Source: an uncultured Clostridia bacterium
GTDB lineage: Bacteria; Bacillota; Clostridia; TANB77; CAG-508
Reading direction: 5' to 3'
Assembly: GCA_949118805.1 (NCBI GenBank)
Contig: CASAUJ010000015.1
Coordinates: forward strand, 1 to 39,472
DNA: 39,472 bases
The translations under genes and the position numbers were made by a program. This document shows positions 32,003 to 39,092 of this stretch, piece by piece (the stretch's first letter is position 1; each line of letters opens with the position of its first letter). Under the pieces are notes generated by a model that was not told where the DNA came from, did not search any database, and saw only the letters and a list, made by a program, of their open reading frames with translations.

Positions 32003-32041
32003 AAAATTGCCGTTGAGGAAATCTCTTTTGGCAATTTTTTT
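32003..32041 (+). terminator. Terminator after the small gene downstream of typA
   Basis: AAAATTGCC and GGCAATTTT form a perfect 9-bp stem with an 18-base loop and a T tract. Confidence 0.8.
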
Positions 32042-32059
32042 AAAAGAAACTATTTAAGA

Positions 32060-32094
32060 TAGCCAATGTGAAAAAAGAAACGTCCCCATTGCAC
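32060..32094. repeat. REP-like imperfect palindrome upstream of the trmR-like gene
   Basis: GCCAATGTG and CCATTGCAC bracket an A/G-rich segment with AACGTCCCC, which resembles the cores of the repeats at 20640 and 29695. A dispersed repeat of a related class, or a relic of one, is likely. It overlaps the leader of the next gene. Confidence 0.4.
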
Positions 32095-32111
32095 ATGAAA
32101 GTGAGGTAGAA

Positions 32112-32711
32112 ATGAATCAACAGGAATTAGAAAAGATAAAAAAGAAAGCATTAGAAGAGCATATACCAATTATTATGGATGAGACTTTGGAGGTAATGGA
32201 AAAATATCTAGTTAAGATAAGACCGCAAAAGATATTAGAAATCGGAACAGCAGTTGGGTATTCAGCAATGTGTTTTACAAGGTTTTTAGCGGAAAATGGT
32301 AGAATTGATACAATCGAAAGAGAAGCAGATAGAGTAAAAGAAGCAAAAGATAATGTGAAAAAAGTGGGAGTAGAAGATAAAATCTGTATTTATGAAGGGG
32401 ATGCGGTAGAGATTCTTCCTACTTTAAAGGAACCATATGATATGGTTTTTATTGATGCAGCAAAAGGAAAGTATCCATTTTTTTTGAAAGAGGCTTTGCG
32501 ATTGATTCATTCTCATGGTATTATTTTTGCGGATAATATTTTATATAAAGGCTATGTGTTAAGTGATTATAATAAGCATAAACAACGTACAGCGGTTCGA
32601 AATTTGAGAGAGTATATAAAGGAAGTGAGCGAAAATCCAAACTTAGAAACTGAAATTTTAGAGGTAGGAGACGGATTGGCGGTAAGTCAAGTGAAAAAGA
32701 AAGAATGCTAA
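32112..32711 (+). CDS. trmR: O-methyltransferase, probable tRNA 5-hydroxyuridine methyltransferase TrmR
   Basis: A class I SAM-dependent O-methyltransferase of family 3. SAM-binding motif I is I-L-E-I-G-T-A-V-G-Y-S (41-51), an acidic loop follows at I-E-R-E-A-D-R, and motif II contains F-I-D-A-A-K-G-K-Y, where Asp binds the metal. A-D-N-I-L-Y-K-G is characteristic of YrrM-type proteins. In Bacillus subtilis YrrM (TrmR) methylates 5-hydroxyuridine at the tRNA wobble position to 5-methoxyuridine, and its neighbours YrrN and YrrO (TrhP) make the hydroxyl. A trhP-like gene lies downstream at 34979, beyond a minus-strand insertion, which supports this assignment. GAGGTAGAA precedes ATG 32112. Confidence 0.7.
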   Translation: MNQQELEKIKKKALEEHIPIIMDETLEVMEKYLVKIRPQKILEIGTAVGYSAMCFTRFLAENGRIDTIEREADRVKEAKDNVKKVGVEDKICIYEGDAVEILPTLKEPYDMVFIDAAKGKYPFFLKEALRLIHSHGIIFADNILYKGYVLSDYNKHKQRTAVRNLREYIKEVSENPNLETEILEVGDGLAVSQVKKKEC

Positions 32712-32737
32712 GAGGGCTATCTCTCAGCATTTTTTTC
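32704..32737. terminator. Bidirectional terminator between trmR-like gene and the minus-strand gene
   Basis: AATGCTAAGAG and CTCTCAGCATT (one mismatch) pair around a 6-base loop, with a T tract on the plus strand. It overlaps the 3' ends of both convergent genes. Confidence 0.7.
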
Positions 32738-33442
32738 TTGAACTCGTTCCTTGATATCACTAACAGAGTTTGTATAAGATAATCGAATAGTTCGTGATTC
32801 ACTGGACATTTGTTGAATTAAGTCATCTATTTTTTCTTCTGGAATCCCATTTTGTATTAAAATTTGTTTTATATTACTTTTAGGAAGGGTAATATAAGGA
32901 TCATTTCTTTGAATTTCTTGTAGTTTTTTTAATAGCATATCAGAAAGACAAGTTGTTTGATCTGTTTTTAAAAGAACTTCTTTAAAATTGTCCAATAAAG
33001 TTTTTATATTAACAAAAGCAGTATTTTTATTAGTACGTGAATGAGGGGATGAAACAGCTATTAATTTAGGAGAATGATACTCAGCAAAGATAGGAAGGAA
33101 GACTTCCATAGGATAAGTTCGTGTTTCTTTTTTCATGTCATATGTTCCTTCTGTATTTTTTTTCATAATGATAATTTCATCTTCCATATTGTCTTTTACT
33201 TTAACACTTTTAAGAGCAAACTCAAGGTTTTTTCTAAGAATTATTTGTTCTGGAGTTAAATCTTTTATAGAGGTTGATAGCAAATAATTTTTTTGGGATA
33301 AAGATATCGCATCTAATGTATTGAGAGACTGCTCCAATGCAGTTTCATGATTTTTACTAGTACTAAATTCAGGAGTTAATTCAAAAAATGGAAAAATATC
33401 AAGTTGTTTTGTATGCATTTGACTATGAGCAGAAGTTCCCAT
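32717..33442 (-). CDS. RelA/SpoT-like protein, third frame segment (C-terminal part)
   Basis: This 241-residue frame has no ribosome binding site at its ATG, and the frame stays open upstream of it. Read back from 33442 it gives K-I-E-V-Q-F-S-P-Y-A-R-Y-K-A-S-K-M, continuous with G-T-S-A-H-S-Q-M-H. This is the RelA/SpoT synthetase pattern I-E-I-Q-I-R-T ... A-E-x-G-x-A-A-H, including the catalytic-type Glu. It therefore belongs to the gene whose preceding part ends at 33484. In the preceding frame the run is G-G-A then A6 before TAG; slipping back one base on this A7 run joins the two parts. After the domain the sequence is a long charged tail (about 200 residues) that I do not recognise. It could be a pseudogene, a -1 frameshift product or a base-call artefact. 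Confidence 0.55.
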   Translation of the reverse strand: MGTSAHSQMHTKQLDIFPFFELTPEFSTSKNHETALEQSLNTLDAISLSQKNYLLSTSIKDLTPEQIILRKNLEFALKSVKVKDNMEDEIIIMKKNTEGTYDMKKETRTYPMEVFLPIFAEYHSPKLIAVSSPHSRTNKNTAFVNIKTLLDNFKEVLLKTDQTTCLSDMLLKKLQEIQRNDPYITLPKSNIKQILIQNGIPEEKIDDLIQQMSSESRTIRLSYTNSVSDIKERVQEKNAER

Positions 33443-33483
33443 TTTAGAAGCTTTATATCTAGCATAAGGAGAGAATTGAACCT

Positions 33484-33864
33484 CTATTTTTTTCCACTGG
33501 AAGTTTGTAAAATAGCAAAAATAGCAGCAAATCCATTTCTTTTAAATTTGGGTTTTATGGAAATTGCTTTTGTATCTAGTTGATCTCTTAAAAGATTTTC
33601 GCGTAGAAAATTGGTATCCTTTAATAATTGAGGAATCATAATTTTTAAGGCAGAAAACTCAAATCTATCATTGATTCTATTTTCGAATTCATCTAATAAA
33701 GAAGATAATTCTTTTTGGTAATTCATATGTTCTTTATAAGTTAACTTTTGCTTAAAACTATTCGTAGCTAAATAAACACGATAACATTTTAGAGAAGAAG
33801 CTAACAATTTAGAAAAAGAAGTACCGTCTATCATTTTCATCTTTTGGGGAAAACAAAGGACCAC
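33484..33864 (-). CDS. RelA/SpoT-like protein, second frame segment
   Basis: Positions 33484-33864 stay open in one minus-strand frame; the first ATG codons are at 33840 and 33834 (M-K-M-I-D-G-T-S), without a ribosome binding site. The segment is helical (L-L-D-E-F-E-N-R-I-N) and then has K-R-N-G-F-A-A-I-F-A-I-L, which matches the K-x-N-G-Y-x-S/A-L-H element of RelA/SpoT synthetase domains with Tyr changed to Phe. It stops at TAG right after Gly-Lys-Lys. It overlaps the end of the first segment (33809-33864) in another frame. An extra T in the T5 run near 33816 would explain that break. Thus two breaks, both in homopolymers, split one gene into three. Confidence 0.5.
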   Translation of the reverse strand: MVLCFPQKMKMIDGTSFSKLLASSLKCYRVYLATNSFKQKLTYKEHMNYQKELSSLLDEFENRINDRFEFSALKIMIPQLLKDTNFLRENLLRDQLDTKAISIKPKFKRNGFAAIFAILQTSSGKK

Positions 33865-34858
33865 TATATTCCTCAGAGCATTCTGGGTAAGTAAGATATT
33901 GTAATCGATCTAATAATTCAATTTTTAGTTGTAAATATTGTTCTTGAGTAAAATCCCAAAAAGAAGTATTTCCATGTAAATAATTATATAAAGAATGAAA
34001 GATAGAGGTATTAAGTTCCTTTTGTTTTCTTGCTTTTCTAAATTCTATTCCCTCTTCGGTGTTTCGTATAGAATCATCAATATGAAAAGTTTCAGCAATA
34101 TCTGTTACATAAACTGTAAAACCAAAGTAGTCATCTGAAACTTTAGATAAATTGAAATGGCTGGTTAAATCAGAATAACTAATCCCTTTTTCTAGATTAG
34201 AAGGAATAATGTTTTCTAAGGAATTCATGAATTCTTTTCTTAAATTATCGGATACACTTTTAGGACCTTTTAATCGACCAGTAGAAGAAATATGTACTTT
34301 TGGAAAATCGTTATTAGAACTAGTATAAAAAGCAGATTGAATATCTTCATCATTTTGCATACTTTGGGAATGTTTTGAATATTCTTCTACAATGTCAAAA
34401 ACTTTATTTTCTAGAAACATTTTTTGCAATCTAAATTCAGTAGGATCTTTTTCATCTTTTATGAATTGCAAAAATTCACTTGGGAATTTTTTGGCAACAA
34501 TAATTTTTAATTGTTCCATTTCTATTTTTGAAAAATTAGTAGAGTTAGGGTCTTTCAAATAAGCGAAGAAGACATCTTTTATATAAGATTCTAATTGTTG
34601 AATTATTTCATTTGTGATAGGGAATTTTAAGAAATGAAATATATTTTCAGGAAAATTATCACGTACTAATTTTCTTAATTTATTTTGTCTGGTACGAGAG
34701 ATTTGTCGATCATCTCTTAAATTTATAAGAAGTCCATATAGTTCAAAAAGTGAGGATGAATGAAATTCATCAATTAATACTTCATTGCTAGATGGAATTA
34801 TGTTTATGGTATTTAAATATTCATTAAATTCTTTTCTTGTTTTTAAGTAATAAGACAT
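33809..34858 (-). CDS. RelA/SpoT-superfamily nucleotidyltransferase, first frame segment
   Basis: The 349-residue first segment has a good ribosome binding site (AGAGGTGA) before ATG 34858 and a minus-strand -10 TATAAT (34877-34882). The first ~200 residues are helical and not recognised. Then G-R-L-K-G-P-K-S-V-S-D-N-L-R-K resembles the ATP-binding R-x-K-S helix of (p)ppGpp synthetases. V-S-D-D-Y-F-G-F-T-V-Y-V corresponds to the I-x-D-x-x-G-x-R-V metal-binding strand, with Asp present. The remaining motifs (N-G-F, I-E-V-Q, A-H) are found in the next two segments, so the three were one polypeptide of about 700 residues. The N-terminal and C-terminal parts are unusual. (p)ppGpp synthesis is not proven; a related nucleotide transferase is equally possible. 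Confidence 0.55.
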   Translation of the reverse strand: MSYYLKTRKEFNEYLNTINIIPSSNEVLIDEFHSSSLFELYGLLINLRDDRQISRTRQNKLRKLVRDNFPENIFHFLKFPITNEIIQQLESYIKDVFFAYLKDPNSTNFSKIEMEQLKIIVAKKFPSEFLQFIKDEKDPTEFRLQKMFLENKVFDIVEEYSKHSQSMQNDEDIQSAFYTSSNNDFPKVHISSTGRLKGPKSVSDNLRKEFMNSLENIIPSNLEKGISYSDLTSHFNLSKVSDDYFGFTVYVTDIAETFHIDDSIRNTEEGIEFRKARKQKELNTSIFHSLYNYLHGNTSFWDFTQEQYLQLKIELLDRLQYLTYPECSEEYSGPLFSPKDENDRRYFFF

Positions 34859-34919
34859 AAAATCACCTCTAATACCATTATACCATAATTTAACATAAAA
34901 GAAAAGCCTTGGAAAATAA

Positions 34920-34948
34920 TTGACAATCATCAGAAACACTTATATAAT
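34920..34948 (+). promoter_or_regulatory. Consensus promoter of the trhP-like gene
   Basis: Perfect TTGACA (34920-34925), a 17-bp spacer and perfect TATAAT (34943-34948) lie 30 bp before the ATG. It diverges from the minus-strand RelA/SpoT-like gene. Confidence 0.8.
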
Positions 34949-34978
34949 ATAGGAAATTATAATAAAAGAGGTAAAAAC

Positions 34979-36211
34979 ATGAAAACAATTGAATTATTAG
35001 CACCAGCAGGATCATTTGAAAAAGCTAAAATAGCCTATCTTTATGGAGCAGATGCTGTTTATTGTGGGACATCATCTTTGTCTTTAAGAGCAAGGGCTGA
35101 TATGCAAGAAGATGATTTAGAAAATACCATAAGATATGCACATGAAATAGGAAAAAAGATCTATGTAACGTTAAACATATTTGCTTGGGATGATAAATAT
35201 GAAGAAATTATCAGTATGGCAAAAAAATTAGAAGAATTAAAACCCGATGGAATTATTGCTGCTGATGTAGGAGTGATTGAAGCATTAAAAGAGTATGCTC
35301 CATCTGTGCCAATTAATATTAGTACACAAGCAAATATCATTAGTCTGCAAGACTGTAAGTTTTGGCATCAGAATGGTGCCAAAAGGGTCATTATGGCAAG
35401 AGAGATGAACAAAGAACAATTGAAATATATTATGGAAAACAAACCAAAAGATTTAGAAGTTGAAATTTTCGTTCATGGGGCAATTTGTTTTGCTTTTTCA
35501 GGAAGGTGTTTTTTAAGTGATTTTTTATCTTGTAGAAGTGCTAATTTAGGGGATTGCGTACAAAGTTGTAGATGGTCCTATAATATATATGCAGAAGAAA
35601 AAAATAATCCAGGAGAAATGATGCCAATTGAAACAAATGAATATGGAACCAGTATTTTTTCATCCAAAGATTTGTGTTTAATCAAAGAGTTACCAGAAAT
35701 TATAGACATGGGAATTGATAGTTTGAAAATAGAAGGAAGATTAAAAACAGAGTATTATATAGCAAGTGTTATAAATGCCTATCGAAATGCAATTGATGAT
35801 TATCAAAAGGATCCTGAACATTATGATGATAGGAAATATTTTAAGGAATTAGAAAAAGTAAAAACAAGAGGATTGACTACTTTTTATTTTAATGATAGAA
35901 AAAATAAAGATATTCAGGAATATAGTGGAAGACAATATAATGAGAATTATGAGTTTGGTGGAAAAGTAGTGGAATATAACAAAGATAAATCCACCATAGA
36001 AATTCGAAATAAATTACAAGTAGGAGATGTTTTGGAAATAATTGTACCATATCAAATTGAACCTTATACCTTTACAATTTGTGAATTATGGAACGAAGAG
36101 ACGAATGAACCAATCAAAGAGGTAAGTCCGGGGGTAAAAGGACAAAAGGTAAAAATAAAATTACCAATAGAATGTCAAAAAGATTGGATCATAAGAAAAA
36201 AGAAAAATTGA
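34979..36211 (+). CDS. trhP: U32 family protein, probable tRNA wobble uridine hydroxylation protein TrhP
   Basis: A 410-residue U32 (peptidase-like) protein. It opens with L-L-A-P-A-G-S-F-E-K-A-K-I-A, followed by G-A-D-A-V-Y-C-G. It has the U32 signature around E-I-F-V-H-G-A-I-C-F-A-F-S-G-R-C-F-L-S, and the following S-A-N-L-G-D-C-V-Q-S-C-R-W provides further cysteines. In the TrhP/RlhA group these cysteines hold an Fe-S cluster. TrhP makes 5-hydroxyuridine at tRNA position 34 from prephenate-linked chemistry, and the partner methyltransferase TrmR is encoded at 32112. The C-terminal G-K-V-V-E-Y beta domain is typical. AAGAGG precedes ATG 34979. Classical annotation would be 'peptidase U32', but proteolysis is not supported. 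Confidence 0.7.
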   Translation: MKTIELLAPAGSFEKAKIAYLYGADAVYCGTSSLSLRARADMQEDDLENTIRYAHEIGKKIYVTLNIFAWDDKYEEIISMAKKLEELKPDGIIAADVGVIEALKEYAPSVPINISTQANIISLQDCKFWHQNGAKRVIMAREMNKEQLKYIMENKPKDLEVEIFVHGAICFAFSGRCFLSDFLSCRSANLGDCVQSCRWSYNIYAEEKNNPGEMMPIETNEYGTSIFSSKDLCLIKELPEIIDMGIDSLKIEGRLKTEYYIASVINAYRNAIDDYQKDPEHYDDRKYFKELEKVKTRGLTTFYFNDRKNKDIQEYSGRQYNENYEFGGKVVEYNKDKSTIEIRNKLQVGDVLEIIVPYQIEPYTFTICELWNEETNEPIKEVSPGVKGQKVKIKLPIECQKDWIIRKKKN

Positions 36212-36236
36212 AATAAATTGAAAAATATGCTATAAT
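36208..36236 (+). promoter_or_regulatory. Promoter of the 55-aa gene
   Basis: TTGAAA (36208-36213; overlapping the trhP-like stop), a 17-bp spacer and TATAAT (36231-36236). Confidence 0.7.
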
Positions 36237-36266
36237 ACAAGTAGAAAACCAAAGGAGGAAGACAGT

Positions 36267-36434
36267 ATGTTGGCAATTGGAACAAGAGTATATGGCACGT
36301 ATGAGATCGCATCCATAGGGTATGCAACAAAAGGAGAAGCGTATGAAGACATTTCTCAATATCGGAAAGGGGTAGATTGTACTACCTATTTCGACAAAGA
36401 AGAAGAAGAATGGTATGTGATCGAGAAAAAGTAG
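36267..36434 (+). CDS. Small 55-residue protein of unknown function
   Basis: A short gene with its own promoter, the ribosome binding site AAAGGAGGAAGACAG before ATG 36267 and a terminator after TAG 36432-36434. The product begins M-L-A-I-G-T-R-V-Y-G-T-Y-E-I-A-S-I-G and ends E-E-E-W-Y-V-I-E-K-K. It looks like a small beta-barrel-type fold with acidic charge. I do not recognise a family. No membrane segment or cysteine pair is seen. Its ribosome binding site and ATG closely match the SD-ATG-TAA elements found after paralogs 1 and 3 of the adjacent secreted-protein array, suggesting a shared origin of this leader. Confidence 0.65.
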   Translation: MLAIGTRVYGTYEIASIGYATKGEAYEDISQYRKGVDCTTYFDKEEEEWYVIEKK

Positions 36435-36442
36435 TCCAACAA

Positions 36443-36487
36443 AAGAACATAAGGGGATGCAAAAAAAGCGTTTCCCTTGTTCTTTTT
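36443..36487 (+). terminator. Terminator of the 55-aa gene
   Basis: AAGAACA ... AGGGGATGC pairs with GCGTTTCCCT ... TGTTCTT in a long imperfect stem, followed by a T tract. Confidence 0.65.
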
Positions 36488-36497
36488 AGAAACAAAG

Positions 36498-36553
36498 AAA
36501 AACGAATCTAGAATTTTTAGTTATTTTATCTGAAAATTTAAGATTCGTTTTTT
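36498..36553 (+). terminator. Second hairpin upstream of the secreted-protein array
   Basis: A perfect 12-bp stem (AAAAACGAATCT with AGATTCGTTTTT) encloses a ~30-base A/T-rich loop and ends in a T run. It isolates the array from upstream transcription. Confidence 0.65.
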
Positions 36554-36584
36554 GTTAGCTTTAAGGACAATAAAGTGAATGAGA

Positions 36585-36688
36585 GAATTAAAAAAGGAAA
36601 CGAAAAATGTAAATAAGGTAATAACATGTATTGAATCAAAGAAATAAGATTAGTAAAATAACATTAAAAAACGAAAGAAGGAAAAGAA
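36585..36688 (+). promoter_or_regulatory. Promoter and leader of secreted paralog 1
   Basis: TTGAAT (36631-36636), a 17-bp spacer, TAAAAT (36654-36659), then 29 bp to the ATG with GAAGGAAAAG as ribosome binding site. About 100 bp are almost identical to the leader of paralog 2. Confidence 0.75.
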
Positions 36689-37423
36689 ATGAAAAAGAAA
36701 AAGATCTTATTATTCATTTTAATGATGACAGTAACTGTCATACTATTAAATACAAATAAAAGTAAGGCAGCCTTGCAAGCGAATGGTGGAACTCCAGCAA
36801 CAAAAGGAATTAATGATTGGATAACTGGAATAAGACAGATGCAAGCAACAGGAGGAACTTTGGGGCTAACGGATGCGATTAATGGAACCAATCTGACAAG
36901 TGGGAATAAAAACCTAGATATTCATATGCAAAAAAATACGGAATATGGAGCAATGGTGATCTTATCAGCATCTAGTTATGGAAATCCAAATTCTATAACA
37001 GATGGACAAACGACAACAGGAAACGAAACAGGAATCAAAATGAAAATCAATAAAGAATGGGTAGCAGCGGGAATGAGTAATACAGCAGCAATTTCTATGA
37101 AAAATGCATCCAATCGATATAAAAATCAATATACAGCACCTACTTATACAGAAAAAGTAGGAGATGCAGTAGCTACAATAGGTGGGTGGCATGGAAGTGG
37201 TGCTAAAACTTGGATTAGTAGTAAAAGCAATCAGAGTGGTACTATCATTCGTAGTTGCTTATTAAGAAGCTATGCAGGAAGTATCTTTTCCTATTATGGT
37301 TATGGTTATAATTATGCTCATAATGTTGACAATGCTACTGATATTGAGTCTGATAGACAAGATGCAGATTACAGAAAATCATGGTCAAGCCGAGCAGTTG
37401 TCGTAGTAGGAAGTGGAGTATAA
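36689..37423 (+). CDS. Secreted surface-type paralog 1 of tandem array
   Basis: A 244-residue secreted protein. It has a K-K-K-K signal peptide with a hydrophobic core (L-L-F-I-L-M-M-T-V-T-V), with likely cleavage near K-A-A. The mature part starts Q-A-N-G-G-T-P-A-T-K and contains M-Q-A-T-G-G-T-L-G-L-T-D, then N-L-D-I-H-M-Q-K-N-T-E-Y-G-A-M-V-I-L-S. The latter is reminiscent of the K-N-T-E-x-G-A motif in pilin-like surface proteins of gut Firmicutes. A middle part (I-N-K-E-W-V-A-A-G, then W-H-G-S) is shared with copy 3. The variable segment after F-S-Y-Y-G-Y-G has Tyr/Asn/Asp repeats. It ends S-R-A-V-V-V-V-G-S-G-V. No LPxTG, transmembrane C terminus or lipobox is seen. Function unknown; a self-assembling or matrix role is speculative. 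Confidence 0.7.
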   Translation: MKKKKILLFILMMTVTVILLNTNKSKAALQANGGTPATKGINDWITGIRQMQATGGTLGLTDAINGTNLTSGNKNLDIHMQKNTEYGAMVILSASSYGNPNSITDGQTTTGNETGIKMKINKEWVAAGMSNTAAISMKNASNRYKNQYTAPTYTEKVGDAVATIGGWHGSGAKTWISSKSNQSGTIIRSCLLRSYAGSIFSYYGYGYNYAHNVDNATDIESDRQDADYRKSWSSRAVVVVGSGV

Positions 37424-37430
37424 AGATTTA

Positions 37431-37450
37431 AAGGGAGGAAGACAATGTAA
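37431..37450 (+). promoter_or_regulatory. SD-ATG-TAA minimal start-stop element after paralog 1
   Basis: GGGAGGAAG sits a few bases before ATG TAA (37445-37450), a strong ribosome binding site followed by an immediate stop. The same arrangement is at 39093-39110, and its leader resembles that of the 55-aa gene (36267). Confidence 0.4.
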
Positions 37451-37552
37451 AATAAAAAAGGAAACGAAAAATGTAAATAAGGTAATAACATGTATTGAAT
37501 CAAAGAAATAAGATTAGTAAAATAACATTAAAAAACGAAAGAAGGAAAAGCG
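37451..37552 (+). promoter_or_regulatory. Promoter and leader of secreted paralog 2
   Basis: TTGAAT (37495-37500), 17-bp spacer, TAAAAT (37518-37523), 29 bp to ATG. Almost identical to the leader of paralog 1. Confidence 0.75.
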
Positions 37553-38245
37553 ATGAAAAAGAAAAAAATGTTATTACTAATTTTAATGATGACAATAGGA
37601 ATTATAGTAGGAAAAGGAAATAGTAGTCAAGCAGCCTTACAATCGAATGGAGGAAGCCCTGCAACCAAAAAAGTAAATGATTGGATTTGGCAGATAAGGA
37701 CAATGCAAGCAACAGGAGGAACACTAGGATTAACCGATACGATTAGTGGAACAAATTTAACAAGTGGAAATAAAAATTTAGATATTCATATGCAAAAGAA
37801 TACAGAATATGGGGCATTAGTAATATTAGCTACGTCATCCTATGGAAATTTGAATAAAATAGAAAGTGGACAAACTACAACAGGAAATCAAACAGGTGTT
37901 AGCATGAATATCAATAAAGAATGGGTAGTAGGAGCAGCTGCAAATGTTAGGGTAGACAATTTTAAAAAAGCAGCAGGAAGATATAAGAATATATATGCAG
38001 AAACTTTAGTTTCAAAAGTAGGAGATGCTTTAGATATAGGATCATGGCATGGAAATGCAGCTAATAGATGGTTTAGAACCTATGGGGATTATATAACGTA
38101 TTGTGCAGTTCTTCGTAGTTATACAACTAGCATATTTTCATATTATGGTTATGGCCCAGGGGCTGGAGGAAGTGGAGCACAAGATGCAAATGTTGATCTT
38201 CCATGGGCTTCACGAGCAGTAGTTGTGGTAGGAAGTGGAATATAA
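37553..38245 (+). CDS. Secreted surface-type paralog 2 of tandem array
   Basis: A 230-residue paralog. The signal peptide (K-K-K-K-M-L-L-L-I-L-M-M-T-I-G) is encoded by DNA identical to that of copy 3. The mature protein shares N-G-G-S-P-A-T-K, M-Q-A-T-G-G-T-L-G-L-T-D and N-T-E-Y-G-A with the other copies, but diverges from residue ~110 onward (V-V-G-A-A-A-N-V, then W-H-G-N-A-A-N-R-W-F). The variable C-terminal segment has G-P-G-A-G-G-S-G-A. It ends A-S-R-A-V-V-V-V-G-S-G-I. The divergence places it as a more distant member, not a simple recent duplicate of its neighbours. No anchor is visible. Confidence 0.7.
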   Translation: MKKKKMLLLILMMTIGIIVGKGNSSQAALQSNGGSPATKKVNDWIWQIRTMQATGGTLGLTDTISGTNLTSGNKNLDIHMQKNTEYGALVILATSSYGNLNKIESGQTTTGNQTGVSMNINKEWVVGAAANVRVDNFKKAAGRYKNIYAETLVSKVGDALDIGSWHGNAANRWFRTYGDYITYCAVLRSYTTSIFSYYGYGPGAGGSGAQDANVDLPWASRAVVVVGSGI

Positions 38246-38259
38246 AAATTTAAATGGTG

Positions 38260-38351
38260 GAAACCAAAAATGTAAATAAGATACCAAAAAGTATTGAATC
38301 AAAAAATTAAGATTAGTAAAATAACATTAAAAAACGAAAGAAGGAAAAGCG
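38260..38351 (+). promoter_or_regulatory. Promoter and leader of secreted paralog 3
   Basis: TTGAAT (38294-38299), 17-bp spacer, TAAAAT (38317-38322), 29 bp to ATG. The upstream part (ATAAGATACC) differs from copies 1 and 2 and is closer to copy 4. Confidence 0.75.
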
Positions 38352-39083
38352 ATGAAAAAGAAAAAAATGTTATTACTAATTTTAATGATGACAATAGGAA
38401 TTATAGTAGGAAAAGGAAATAGTAGTCAAGCAGCCTTACAATCCAATGGAGGAAGTCCAGCAACAAAAGATATAAATGGATGGATCACGGGAATAAGACA
38501 AATGCAAGCAACAGGAGGAACATTGGGATTAACCGATACCATTAATGGAACTAATTTGACAAGTGAAAATAAAAACTTAGATATTCATATGCAAAAAAAC
38601 ACTGAATATGGAGCGATGGTAATCTTATCAGCATCTAATTATGGAAATCCAAACCATATAGCAGATGGAGATACTACAACAGGAAATGAAACAGGAGTCA
38701 AGATGAAAATTAATAAAGAATGGGTAGCAGCGGGAATGAGTGATACAGTAGCAACTTCTATGAAAAATGCATCCAATCGATATAAAAATGAATATACAGC
38801 ACCTACTTATACAGAAAAAGTAGGAGATGCCATAGCAACCATAGGAGGTTGGCATGGAAGTACTGCTACGACTTGGCTTCGTAGTACTAATAATAGTGCT
38901 GTTACGATAGTACGTGGTTGTCTGTTAAGAAGTTATGCTGGAAGTATCTTTTCATACTTTGGCCATGGATATGGATATACTAATGAATACGATAACAATG
39001 ATATTGAAAAAAATAGACGTGATGCTGATTACCGAAAACCATGGAGTAGCCGAGCAGTAGTCGTAGTAGGAAGTGGAGTATAA
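38352..39083 (+). CDS. Secreted surface-type paralog 3 of tandem array
   Basis: A 243-residue paralog. Its 5' end (signal peptide and about 25 residues after it) matches copy 2 and copy 4, whereas the middle (N-K-E-W-V-A-A-G-M-S, N-A-S-N-R-Y-K-N-E-Y-T-A-P-T-Y) matches copy 1 closely. It therefore looks mosaic. The variable segment after F-S-Y-F-G-H-G carries Tyr/Asn/Asp/Arg residues and it ends K-P-W-S-S-R-A-V-V-V-V-G-S-G-V. The strongly conserved ends around variable loops suggest a common fold with exchangeable surface parts. An SD-ATG-TAA element follows the stop. Confidence 0.7.
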   Translation: MKKKKMLLLILMMTIGIIVGKGNSSQAALQSNGGSPATKDINGWITGIRQMQATGGTLGLTDTINGTNLTSENKNLDIHMQKNTEYGAMVILSASNYGNPNHIADGDTTTGNETGVKMKINKEWVAAGMSDTVATSMKNASNRYKNEYTAPTYTEKVGDAIATIGGWHGSTATTWLRSTNNSAVTIVRGCLLRSYAGSIFSYFGHGYGYTNEYDNNDIEKNRRDADYRKPWSSRAVVVVGSGV

Positions 39084-39092
39084 AGATTTAAA

